Part shown: one piece after another, positions 1 through 6,390 of the stretch
Position numbering within the stretch: the first letter of the stretch is position 1
Layout: every line of letters starts with the position of its first letter
Assembly (NCBI GenBank): GCA_017410745.1
Contig: JAFPPJ010000442.1
Span: forward strand, 1-9,200
Length of the DNA stretch: 9,200 bases
Direction: 5' to 3'
Source of the DNA: Oscillospiraceae bacterium
Lineage (GTDB): Bacteria; Bacillota; Clostridia; Oscillospirales; Ruminococcaceae
The notes under the pieces: generated by a model
Databases searched by the model: none
Told to the model about the DNA's origin: nothing
What the model saw: only the letters and a program-made list of their open reading frames with translations
Made by a program: the position numbers and the translations under genes

Positions 1-1367
1 GCAAGATCGGGATAATGATAGTCGTAAGTATATACCTTTACAGTGAATTCGCCGTCTGCGAAGGAGAGCTCACCGCATGTGCACTCATAATCCTCGGTGT
101 TTGTGCCCTCGAGAGTATCATATATCTCAAGGAGCATCTCCTGAGTGAGCTTGGGCTTGGTCTTGTAGTTGTAGATAGCCTGCTCGAGGTCTACCTTGAA
201 TCTGCCGACATTGTCGATCTTCTCCTGGGTCTGATCAACTTCTGCGCTTGCCCTCTGCTGCTCTTCTGCGTTCATCCACTGATCTATCTCAGCGATCTTG
301 GTATTGTCGGAATTTATCTGATTGTTGAAGAACAGATATACCGCACCGACAACTGCGAGCGAGAGAAGTGCTGCGCCGCCGACCTGGATGAAGAATCCTG
401 AGCCTGCATCTGCCTTACCTGCGGAAGCATCCGTCTCGAGGAGGTTGATACGGTCTGTATCCTTGTTCGAGCGGAACATCGCACCGATAGCATTTGCATA
501 TGCCTGGAACTCTATGTTCTCATAGCCGCCGATGTTGTTGGGAACACCGAGGAGGCTTGTGGAGATATCCATGGACTCGAGAGAGTTCGTAAGTCTGATG
601 TACTCCGAAGTATCGCCATAGAACGTAACGTTCTGGATGGGGTTCTCGGGATTTCTGGACTTGTGGAACTGCAGCATACGGTTGATGTTCTCGTTTACTG
701 CCTCGTATACATAGTCCTCGGAGTTGTCATAGTCAACTGCATCGATGGATGCAAATCTTGCGAATGAGAGCTGACCGTTCTCATAGAGGTTGAGGGATAC
801 GAATGTGGGGTCGATCTGGACCGCCAGCATAGGCATCTTGGTCAGGTTCTTCCTGTCGGAAAGGATTATTCTGGAGATCGCATTACATGTAACTGTAACG
901 GACTTCAGGGAGATCGAAAGCATCTGGAATACTTTTCTGAATGCATCAACGACCTCGAAGGGGCAAGCGGTAGCAAGTACCTTGAGAGCGGGGTTGCCCT
1001 CCTGCTGTGTCTCACCTGCGATAGAGTACGCTACGGAGTAATCCTCACCGGTACCCATTGTATGCTGCATCTGGTTGGTGATCATCGTGAGCAGGGCTGT
1101 GGATGTCTTAGCCTTGGGTATTGCCATTTCCTTGAAGATAACAAGGTTAGACGAAAGCGTTACGACTGCTTCCTTGTCATCCATTCTTCTTGCCTTGAGC
1201 TCATCATTGACGATGGTCGCCATCTTGGGAATATCTTTTATATGACCATTCACGATCAGACCTTCCGCAAGATCGATGGTGGACGCGGACGAAACTCGGA
1301 TCTTTCCTCTGTTCTCCTGTCCTCGAACTATGCGTATATGTCTGTCGGTAATATCAAATGAAAGCAT
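1..1367 (-). CDS. pilM: Type IV pilus PilM-PilN fusion protein (3' end outside window)
   Basis: This frame reads open for 455 codons from the ATG at 1367 to the window edge, so the C-terminus is missing. A strong Shine-Dalgarno (TGAGGTG, 1374-1380) sits 6 nt before the ATG. Residues 1 to about 300 look like PilM, the actin-like cytoplasmic protein of the type IV pilus alignment subcomplex. They begin MLSFDITDRHIRIV, a phosphate-1-type strand, and a second strand-turn-strand lies near LAVQIDPTFVSLNL (181-194). The D-P-T turn there is less glycine-rich than usual, so nucleotide binding may be altered. Residues 306-310 are RINLL, matching the short N-terminal PilN peptide known to dock into PilM. 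A transmembrane helix (about 325-347, FFIQVGGAALLSLAVVGAVY) and a helical, PilN-like extracytoplasmic part follow. This is therefore read as a natural PilM-PilN fusion. It lies 55 bp after pilC and probably shares its transcript. PilM identity is fairly sure; the PilN half rests on the motif, topology and order. Confidence 0.85.
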   Translation of the reverse strand, partial: MLSFDITDRHIRIVRGQENRGKIRVSSASTIDLAEGLIVNGHIKDIPKMATIVNDELKARRMDDKEAVVTLSSNLVIFKEMAIPKAKTSTALLTMITNQMQHTMGTGEDYSVAYSIAGETQQEGNPALKVLATACPFEVVDAFRKVFQMLSISLKSVTVTCNAISRIILSDRKNLTKMPMLAVQIDPTFVSLNLYENGQLSFARFASIDAVDYDNSEDYVYEAVNENINRMLQFHKSRNPENPIQNVTFYGDTSEYIRLTNSLESMDISTSLLGVPNNIGGYENIEFQAYANAIGAMFRSNKDTDRINLLETDASAGKADAGSGFFIQVGGAALLSLAVVGAVYLFFNNQINSDNTKIAEIDQWMNAEEQQRASAEVDQTQEKIDNVGRFKVDLEQAIYNYKTKPKLTQEMLLEIYDTLEGTNTEDYECTCGELSFADGEFTVKVYTYDYHYPDL

Positions 1368-1422
1368 TCTCGTCACCTCACAAATTTCTTATATTTTCCG
1401 CATAAGGCGGTTTTTTACTTCT

Positions 1423-2616
1423 TTAAGCGATGTTGCCCATAGAGTTGTAGATCGCAGGAAGGATACCGGCGATTACCGTACCGATCGCGCCGCCCATGAA
1501 TATGATCATGACAGGCTCGATAAGACCAACAAGTCGTGTGATAGCTTCATCAGATTCTTCCTGATAGAAAGCTGCGGACTTGGTAAGGATGGTATCAAGT
1601 GCACCGGACTCCTCGCCGACATATATGATCGACACGAACATCGACTCAAATATACCAGTCCTCTGGATTGATGCGGAAAGTGCTTCACCCTGCTTTACTT
1701 CCTCTATAACAGTCTCAAACTTCTTGCTGATATAGATGTTGTCGAGTATAGCGGATGATTTTGCGAGGCACTCTACCATAGGGATACCCGAAGAATAAAG
1801 TGATGCAAGAGTAGAACCGAAGCGAGCGGTGTAAACCTTTACAACAAGGGGGCCTACCGGCTTGATCTTGATTATCGCCTGGTCGAACTTGTAGCGGATA
1901 TCAGGGACCTTGAGGGCATATCTGATACCGAAGATAAGAGCGATCACCAGACCGAGGATGAGCCACCAGTACTTCTTGAAGCCGTCAGAGAATGCGAACA
2001 GTGCACCGGTCAGACCGTGCATATCCTCTTCTGTGAGCAGATCCTTGAACGTAGGCATGATGAATGTGAACATGATGATAACGATAGCTACGCAAAGGAT
2101 ACACAGGATGATAGGATACATCATCGCGCTCTTTACCTTGTTAGTGAGCTTAGCATCGTTGGTGTACTGATTTTCCATCTTCTGCATTACCATATCAAGG
2201 TTACCGGACGATTCACCCGCTTCTACCATTGAGATAAAGAAGTTGGGGAACGCGCCGTCCTGCGACTTGATGGCATCTGAGAAAGATGTACCTTTCTGTA
2301 CCTCCTCGTAGATCTCCCTGTAGATCTGCTTGTTTGCTTCCTTTTGCTGCTCCTTCTGCATGATGTCGAGAGTCTTAACGAGGGTAAGACCCGATGTCAT
2401 CATGGCAGACATCTGACGGCAGTCATAGGCAAGCTCCTTCGTAGTGAACTTGTGCAGACTTTTCTTATCGTTTCCTCTGGCTTCACGATAGTCCGAACAG
2501 AACAGACCTTTTTCGTGGATCTTGTCGAGGAAGTCATTTACGTCTTCGGCGTTCATGCGCTGATTCTTGACCGTATTGCCCTGAACGTCGGTAGCCGTAT
2601 AGATAAAAGTCTTCAT
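1423..2616 (-). CDS. pilC: Type IV pilus inner-membrane platform protein PilC (T2SS GspF family)
   Basis: This is a complete 397-residue protein of the PilC/GspF family, the polytopic membrane platform that couples the cytoplasmic PilB/PilT ATPases to pilin assembly. Two repeated T2SSF domains are visible, at about 66-189 and 266-391. Each carries the family's G-E-x-SG-x-LD signature: VEAGESSGNLD (131-141) and YVGEESGALD (332-341). Predicted membrane helices lie at about 167-188, 216-236 and 368-390, the last within the conserved EPVMIIFMGGAIGTVI stretch. The length is typical of the family (about 400). The ATG at 2616 is preceded 7 nt upstream by a near-perfect GGAGGTG (2624-2630). It is the first gene after an extended -10 promoter, and the PilM-PilN gene follows after 55 bp. 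This arrangement suggests a pilus operon rather than a type II secretion or competence operon, but GspF and ComGB belong to the same superfamily. Confidence 0.92.
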   Translation of the reverse strand: MKTFIYTATDVQGNTVKNQRMNAEDVNDFLDKIHEKGLFCSDYREARGNDKKSLHKFTTKELAYDCRQMSAMMTSGLTLVKTLDIMQKEQQKEANKQIYREIYEEVQKGTSFSDAIKSQDGAFPNFFISMVEAGESSGNLDMVMQKMENQYTNDAKLTNKVKSAMMYPIILCILCVAIVIIMFTFIMPTFKDLLTEEDMHGLTGALFAFSDGFKKYWWLILGLVIALIFGIRYALKVPDIRYKFDQAIIKIKPVGPLVVKVYTARFGSTLASLYSSGIPMVECLAKSSAILDNIYISKKFETVIEEVKQGEALSASIQRTGIFESMFVSIIYVGEESGALDTILTKSAAFYQEESDEAITRLVGLIEPVMIIFMGGAIGTVIAGILPAIYNSMGNIA

Positions 2617-2695
2617 TAACTGACACCTCCGAATACCTTTCTTGAGAATTATAAAGAGCTGCGGTTATACACGCGCACGCACTCCTATATAGTTT

Positions 2696-2724
2696 ATTAT
2701 AACATTTGAAGTACTATTTATCAA
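2696..2724 (-). promoter_or_regulatory. SigA-type extended -10 promoter for the pilC operon
   Basis: On the minus strand TTGATA (2719-2724) and TATAAT (2696-2701) are separated by exactly 17 bp, and the -10 box is preceded by TG one base upstream. Transcription would start near 2689, leaving a 5' leader of about 73 nt before pilC. The leader can fold a modest stem (GAG+TGCG with CGCA+CTC and one bulged G, 2656-2684), and I recognise no riboswitch in it. The promoter implies that pilC and the PilM-PilN gene can be transcribed independently of the HEPN gene upstream. Confidence 0.75.
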
Positions 2725-2840
2725 TATGGGATTTTAAACAAATTGTGACGGAATATTATGACTTTTTCAACAAAAATACTATACGATACACTTTACGCTG
2801 TTATATAGGTTATTTTTGTGGATTGTGCAGAATGACGGCA

Positions 2841-3299
2841 CTATATCTCCGGTTCCCTGTAAGGCCGTTTTCTCTTGTGATAGCTGTTGAAGTCAAAGCC
2901 CGTGGCATCGCATATGGCATCGAGCATCTCGCCGCTCATACGCATCAGTGCTTCTATCCCCTCTTCGTCTATCTCAAGAGGTATATCTGCGGGATACCTT
3001 GTTTCTATATAGTACCTGTTGAGCACGGCGGATTCATCTATCCACTGAACAAAGCCGTCGTCCATCATAGCAGCCTGCTTGCACAGCCATGTAAGGTTGT
3101 GCCCGTCGAGCAGATGTCTGCTCTTGTACAGGAGATAGCCCTTGAGTGCCTTCTCTATGCACTGCTGGCAATGGAATGCCGCACAATAATATAGTCTTTT
3201 GTCACACGCAAGAGTCTCCGATGCCATCCTGTCAAGACAGGCATGGTATATCCAGTCGTAATAGCGCTTGCTGTCGCCCTTTTTACCGTTCCTTGACAT
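2841..3299 (-). CDS. HEPN domain-containing protein
   Basis: This is a 152-residue all-helical HEPN-domain protein (PF05168-like). The core shows the usual pattern: an aromatic/Gln helix with F42, Q45-Q46 and E49-K50-x-L-K, then GHNLTWL (66-72), and the late helix LNRYYIETRYP (93-103), which is a strong family hallmark. HEPN proteins often pair with a small nucleotidyltransferase (MNT), as here: the preceding gene ends inside this one. I chose the ATG at 3299 because GGTGAG (3307-3312) lies 7 nt upstream, giving a 17-nt overlap with the MNT gene. An in-frame GTG at 3311 would add four residues but has a poor ribosome binding site. A catalytic RNase R-x4-6-H motif is not convincing, because the only spacing match (R61 to H67) falls in the loop before the GHNL helix. 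The C-terminus is basic (HKRKRPYRE). Function is unknown; it may bind RNA or nucleotides, or act in a toxin-antitoxin-like pair. No clear terminator follows. Confidence 0.8.
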   Translation of the reverse strand: MSRNGKKGDSKRYYDWIYHACLDRMASETLACDKRLYYCAAFHCQQCIEKALKGYLLYKSRHLLDGHNLTWLCKQAAMMDDGFVQWIDESAVLNRYYIETRYPADIPLEIDEEGIEALMRMSGEMLDAICDATGFDFNSYHKRKRPYREPEI

Positions 3300-3591
3300 A
3301 CAGCCGCTCACCGCCGTTCTCTACACGGTATGCAAAGGTATAATCCTCTTGTGCATACTCGTTCCAGTCAGAGATATTGTATACTATGAAATCCACCGGA
3401 ATAGGCGTATCCGTCCTGACAAGGAGCATCCTTTCGGTATTGCCTGGATCCGCGTCATCCTCCACGACTACACACATCTTCATGGAGGTAAGGCATCCGT
3501 CCCTGTCCTTCTTGGAGGATACTATATATATAGACAGAGGATCGCACAGCATCCTTATCTCATCCGCAAGCTTCATTGCAAGCTCATTCAC
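3283..3591 (-). CDS. Degenerate nucleotidyltransferase (MNT)-fold protein, partner of HEPN
   Basis: This is a small 102-residue protein. The likely start is GTG at 3591 with GGTGAT (3597-3602) 5 nt upstream. The order helix (KLADEIRMLCDP), strand (LSIYIVSS), strand (SMKMCVVVEDD), strand (PVDFIVYNISDW) follows the minimal nucleotidyltransferase fold. The catalytic signature is broken. The Gly-Ser of the family appears as S25-S26 and the expected D-x-D in the next strand is S36-M37-K38. Only the third acidic position, D67 in PVDFIVY, is kept. AMP or nucleotide transfer is therefore unlikely, and a binding or antitoxin role is inferred. The gene ends 17 nt inside the HEPN gene, so the two are probably translationally coupled and made in fixed ratio. 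Expression comes from the consensus promoter at 3669-3697. The fold call rests on secondary-structure order and on the HEPN partner, so it is moderately secure. Confidence 0.68.
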   Translation of the reverse strand: MNELAMKLADEIRMLCDPLSIYIVSSKKDRDGCLTSMKMCVVVEDDADPGNTERMLLVRTDTPIPVDFIVYNISDWNEYAQEDYTFAYRVENGGERLYVKER

Positions 3592-3668
3592 AGCAGATCA
3601 CCGTCCTTATGACAAGCATACATACAGACGTGCGGCAATATCCTGCCCACTTTCTGACCCTACATTAT

Positions 3669-3697
3669 ATTATACCACATGTATATCTATTTGTCAA
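3669..3697 (-). promoter_or_regulatory. Perfect-consensus SigA promoter for the MNT-HEPN pair
   Basis: On the minus strand TTGACA (3692-3697), a 17-bp spacer and TATAAT (3669-3674) match the SigA consensus at all twelve positions. The base triplet before the -10 box is TGG, which adds the extended -10 TG. Initiation is expected near 3662, about 70 nt before the GTG of the MNT gene. It is the strongest promoter in the window by sequence and starts only a few bases after the terminator of the PBP gene. A perfect promoter of this kind would normally need a repressor or autoregulation to keep levels low, but no clear operator is visible around it. Confidence 0.85.
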
Positions 3698-3703
3698 TAG
3701 AAT

Positions 3704-3744
3704 GAAAAAAAAGAAACCGTGATTTGTTGATTATCACGGTTTCT
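3704..3744 (-). terminator. Rho-independent terminator of the zapA-U32-PBP operon
   Basis: A perfect 12-bp inverted repeat, AGAAACCGTGAT (3712-3723) and ATCACGGTTTCT (3733-3744), encloses a 9-nt loop. On the minus strand the hairpin is followed at once by eight T residues (3705-3712, the first paired with the stem end). This is a classical intrinsic terminator placed about 124 bp after the PBP stop codon. On the plus strand no T-run follows, so it acts on minus-strand transcripts only. The sequence between it and the stop codon (3745-3867) holds only AT-rich DNA and a weak TACTAT/ATAGTA inverted repeat at 3850-3865. Confidence 0.9.
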
Positions 3745-3867
3745 ATATATGAAATTTCTATGATTTCCCTTATCTATCGGCATATCCGGCAGTCACGGAC
3801 ATCATATACTCACTGTAAACAGCTAAACGTGAGGCATACCGTTTCGTCATACTATATAAATAGTACA

Positions 3868-6255
3868 CTATTCCTGTATTTCATCCTCTCTTCCGTCAAA
3901 CCATCCGATGCCCGGATCAAAGAAGGATGTCTCCTCCGGCATAGCAACGGGCGGAGCCGTCTCAAAGGGTATCTCCGGGAATGTCTCGGAATACTCCTCA
4001 TACGGTATCTCGGGGATATCCTCGTAGGTATTGGCCGTACCCTGCGCTTCTTCATCGGCATCGGCGCTTATATCGGTATACTCCGTATACTCGCCGTACT
4101 CATATTCGGTCTCGGGCTCATAGTCCTCGTAGTCTTCCTCGCGGTGAACAGGAGTGGTCTGAGTATCGGAAAGCACAGCCGCCGGATCTGTCTTTTCGGG
4201 GAGCAGAGAAGGATCTGTCACCTCATAGTAGGCATTGATTATATCCTTTATCATGAACTTGGAATACTCACCGTGCTCCACATAGCCCGAGAAGGCGATC
4301 TCCGGATCATCCGCAGGATAGAAGCCTATGAATGCGGAGCTGGTATCGTACTTTGATGTCATCTGGGGCGTACCTGTCTTTATAGCGGCACGCTTTGGCA
4401 AGGTCGTCAGAAGATAGTTTCCGGTATAATACTGGTAGTTCTTCGGATAGCCCTGATACTCCTCATATGCCGCGGCCTCCTTCATGCCCTCTGTAACGGT
4501 ATAGAAGGTATACCCCGTCTTGTCCTGTATCTGTGCCGCTATCTCCGGCTCAGTCCTGGATATGAGGTTCTCCATGCTGTAGTCATACACGCTGTCTACC
4601 ATATATGTACGGTAGCGCACGCCCTTGTTGCCTATCATCATAGCCTGTGATGCCATCTGCAGCGGTGTAACATAGGTATCGGACTGACCTATGGCCGCCT
4701 GTATGACATTACCTGCCTGCCATGTCAGACCGTTCTGCTCAAAGGATTCGGGATTTGCCACATAGCCTGCCTTCACGTCCCTGCCTACTTCAAGCCCCAT
4801 CTCTTCACCGAGGCCGAAAAGCGCCGCATATTCGGATATAGTATCTATGCCCGTGATCCTTCCCACGTCATAGAAGAATATATTGCAGGATTCACGCAGG
4901 GCGGATATGACATTCAGTCTCCCGTGAAAGCCCGTACACTCGGGGTATGGCTTCCAGTCCTCCCAATAGGTATAGAAACCGCGGCAGTCGACGGTATGCG
5001 ACGGGCCTATTATACCCTCATTGAGGGCGGCAGTTGCCGTGACCGTCTTAAACGTAGAGCCCGGGCGGTAGCGTCCGGATGTTGCACGGTTGGTAAGAGG
5101 AGCATTCCTGCCGCTTGCCACCGCACTGTAGTCGTCTATATAGTCAAGCAGGTCATATGTGGGATAGGTAGCCGCAGCAAGCAGCGCGCCAGTCTTGCAG
5201 TCGAGCACCACTATAGCTCCCGCATCCGCTCCCGTGCCCTTAGCCTGCGATGAGGTCTGATTGTTCAGCCATCTGATATGATTTTCGAGTATGGTCTGTA
5301 CCTTGCGCTGATACTTGCTGTCAACGGTCAGCTTTATGCTGTTGCCGGGCACAGCCTCCTCTGTCATGGTATCGCTCACTACATTGCCCGACATGAGCTC
5401 AAAGGTGCGAAGTCCCTTAGTTCCCTTGAGCGTGCCTTCCATTGCCTTTTCTATACCGCTCTTTCCGATGGAGTCAGAGAGCATATAGCCCTTTTCCGAA
5501 AGCTCCTCGTACTCCTCTGCGGAAATCGCGCCCACCGTACCGATGAGATGCGGCACCACGTCACCTATATTGTATACCCTTATAGGCTCTTCCGACACAT
5601 CCACACCGTCAAGCTCAGCCGACCTTTCCTTCAGCTTCACCATCGTCTGCATGGATATATCCTCCGCAAGAGTAAAGCGGTTAGCCACAGAGAAGTCGCG
5701 TATCGTCATGGTATAGCGTATGCCCGCAATGATACGCTTGTCGTCTGCAGGGAGCGTAGTATCTATGCCGTACATGCGTTCGAGCGCTATCATGCATTCA
5801 TTGGCGGTAGCGTAGGTCTGTACTCCCGTCAGCTTCCTCAGCCTGTCTATCTCAGAATCAGAGCCTATAAGCTCATAGGGCGTGCCTATGGAGATAGGCA
5901 GCGCATCCTCCCATTTATGTCCGTCAGCCTCAAGTATCTCCGCCGCAGAAAGCACTACCCTGTTGGCGTTCTCATCATCCGCAGGGAAGAATGCCTTTTC
6001 TATAACGCAGTTGAAGCCCAGCTTATTGCTTACTATATATTCTCCGCTGCTGTCCGTTATCTGTCCGCGGGGCGCATCAACTATCTGTGTAGACGCTGTG
6101 GTGCTGAGCGACTGTTCAAAATAGCTGCTTCCGTCAACAAGCTGCAGCTTCATGAGCCTCAGTACGCCCGATGCTGTGAATGCGAGCGTCACCAGAAGCA
6201 GCACAAGGAACCGCAGCAGGTCTGCAGCTTTGGGTGCAGTCTTTTTTATAGCCAT
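3868..6255 (-). CDS. mrdA: Class B penicillin-binding protein (PBP2/MrdA type) with acidic C-terminal tail
   Basis: This 795-residue peptidoglycan DD-transpeptidase is anchored by one N-terminal membrane helix (about 13-36). The dimerisation/pedestal domain starts at APRGQITDSSG, the usual class B box (positions about 61-71). The transpeptidase domain carries all three active-site motifs: S400-T-F-K403 (acyl-enzyme serine and lysine), S456-C-N458 and K626-T-G628, with the typical SGRYRPGSTFK context. It crosslinks stem peptides during elongation or division. About 105 residues after the transpeptidase domain (roughly 690-795) form a low-complexity extracellular tail rich in Glu, Asp, Tyr and Pro, ending EDEIQE, which is unusual. 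I chose ATG 6255 over the adjacent GTG 6258. TAGGAG (6258-6263) is only 2 nt from the ATG, an unusually tight spacing. No rodA, ftsW or mreBCD neighbour is seen, so whether it serves elongation (MrdA) or septation/sporulation (FtsI/SpoVD) is open. PASTA domains are absent, which argues against SpoVD. Confidence 0.9.
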   Translation of the reverse strand: MAIKKTAPKAADLLRFLVLLLVTLAFTASGVLRLMKLQLVDGSSYFEQSLSTTASTQIVDAPRGQITDSSGEYIVSNKLGFNCVIEKAFFPADDENANRVVLSAAEILEADGHKWEDALPISIGTPYELIGSDSEIDRLRKLTGVQTYATANECMIALERMYGIDTTLPADDKRIIAGIRYTMTIRDFSVANRFTLAEDISMQTMVKLKERSAELDGVDVSEEPIRVYNIGDVVPHLIGTVGAISAEEYEELSEKGYMLSDSIGKSGIEKAMEGTLKGTKGLRTFELMSGNVVSDTMTEEAVPGNSIKLTVDSKYQRKVQTILENHIRWLNNQTSSQAKGTGADAGAIVVLDCKTGALLAAATYPTYDLLDYIDDYSAVASGRNAPLTNRATSGRYRPGSTFKTVTATAALNEGIIGPSHTVDCRGFYTYWEDWKPYPECTGFHGRLNVISALRESCNIFFYDVGRITGIDTISEYAALFGLGEEMGLEVGRDVKAGYVANPESFEQNGLTWQAGNVIQAAIGQSDTYVTPLQMASQAMMIGNKGVRYRTYMVDSVYDYSMENLISRTEPEIAAQIQDKTGYTFYTVTEGMKEAAAYEEYQGYPKNYQYYTGNYLLTTLPKRAAIKTGTPQMTSKYDTSSAFIGFYPADDPEIAFSGYVEHGEYSKFMIKDIINAYYEVTDPSLLPEKTDPAAVLSDTQTTPVHREEDYEDYEPETEYEYGEYTEYTDISADADEEAQGTANTYEDIPEIPYEEYSETFPEIPFETAPPVAMPEETSFFDPGIGWFDGREDEIQE

Positions 6256-6260
6256 CACTC

Positions 6261-6374
6261 CTACGTCTGTAAAACATCGTATGCACCCAGAGCAGGGTGC
6301 ATACCCGTATCGTTCAAATCGCTTTTGACAAGCAGCGTCAAGCCGACGCCTCGCTTCTGTTCAAGCAGGATCAC
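6261..6374 (-). other. Possible 37-codon leader ORF upstream of the PBP gene (doubtful)
   Basis: A GTG-initiated frame of 37 codons begins 17 nt after the U32 stop codon and ends with TAG just before the PBP start. That TAG is the first part of the PBP ribosome binding site. The peptide would begin MILLEQKRGVGLTLLVKSD. Its GTG overlaps a TAGGAG motif, so no properly spaced ribosome binding site exists. A frame this short can occur by chance. It is recorded because it spans nearly the whole 132-bp gap and could couple translation into the PBP gene. Confidence 0.15.
6279..6304 (-). promoter_or_regulatory. Stem-loop in the leader of the PBP gene
   Basis: A perfect 10-bp inverted repeat, GTATGCACCC (6279-6288) and GGGTGCATAC (6295-6304), closes a 6-nt loop about 24 nt upstream of the PBP start. 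On the minus strand it is followed by GATGTTTTAC, a poor T-run, so it is at best a weak terminator or attenuator and more likely an RNA stabilising or processing element. A second small hairpin (TTGAC/GTCAA, 6325-6341) lies just before it in the direction of transcription. I see no convincing promoter in the gap, which fits read-through from zapA. Confidence 0.5.
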
Positions 6375-6390
6375 TCCTAATACGCTGCCG

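Noticed and set aside
1398..1418. Small hairpin CCGC-ATAAG-GCGG followed by six T residues on the plus strand
   Set aside because: It has the polarity of a terminator for plus-strand transcription, but no plus-strand gene exists here. The stem is only 4 bp, and on the minus strand it would not stop pilC read-through.
2617..2689. Riboswitch (for example cyclic-di-GMP) in the pilC leader
   Set aside because: The leader is only about 73 nt and shows just a single bulged stem. The conserved core sequences of cyclic-di-GMP riboswitches are not present.
3099..3119. R61-x5-H67 in the HEPN protein as the RNase R-x4-6-H motif
   Set aside because: The spacing fits, but the residues lie in the loop before the conserved GHNL helix, not in the catalytic helix position. 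I would not call an active RNase from this.
3770..3850. 26-codon ATG frame after the PBP gene on the minus strand
   Set aside because: There is no ribosome binding site, it lies between the PBP stop and its terminator, and it is short enough to be chance.
3850..3865. TACTAT/ATAGTA inverted repeat near the end of the PBP gene as an operator or terminator
   Set aside because: The arms are 6 bp and purely AT-rich apart from one G/C each, there is no T-run, and the true terminator lies further downstream at 3704-3744.
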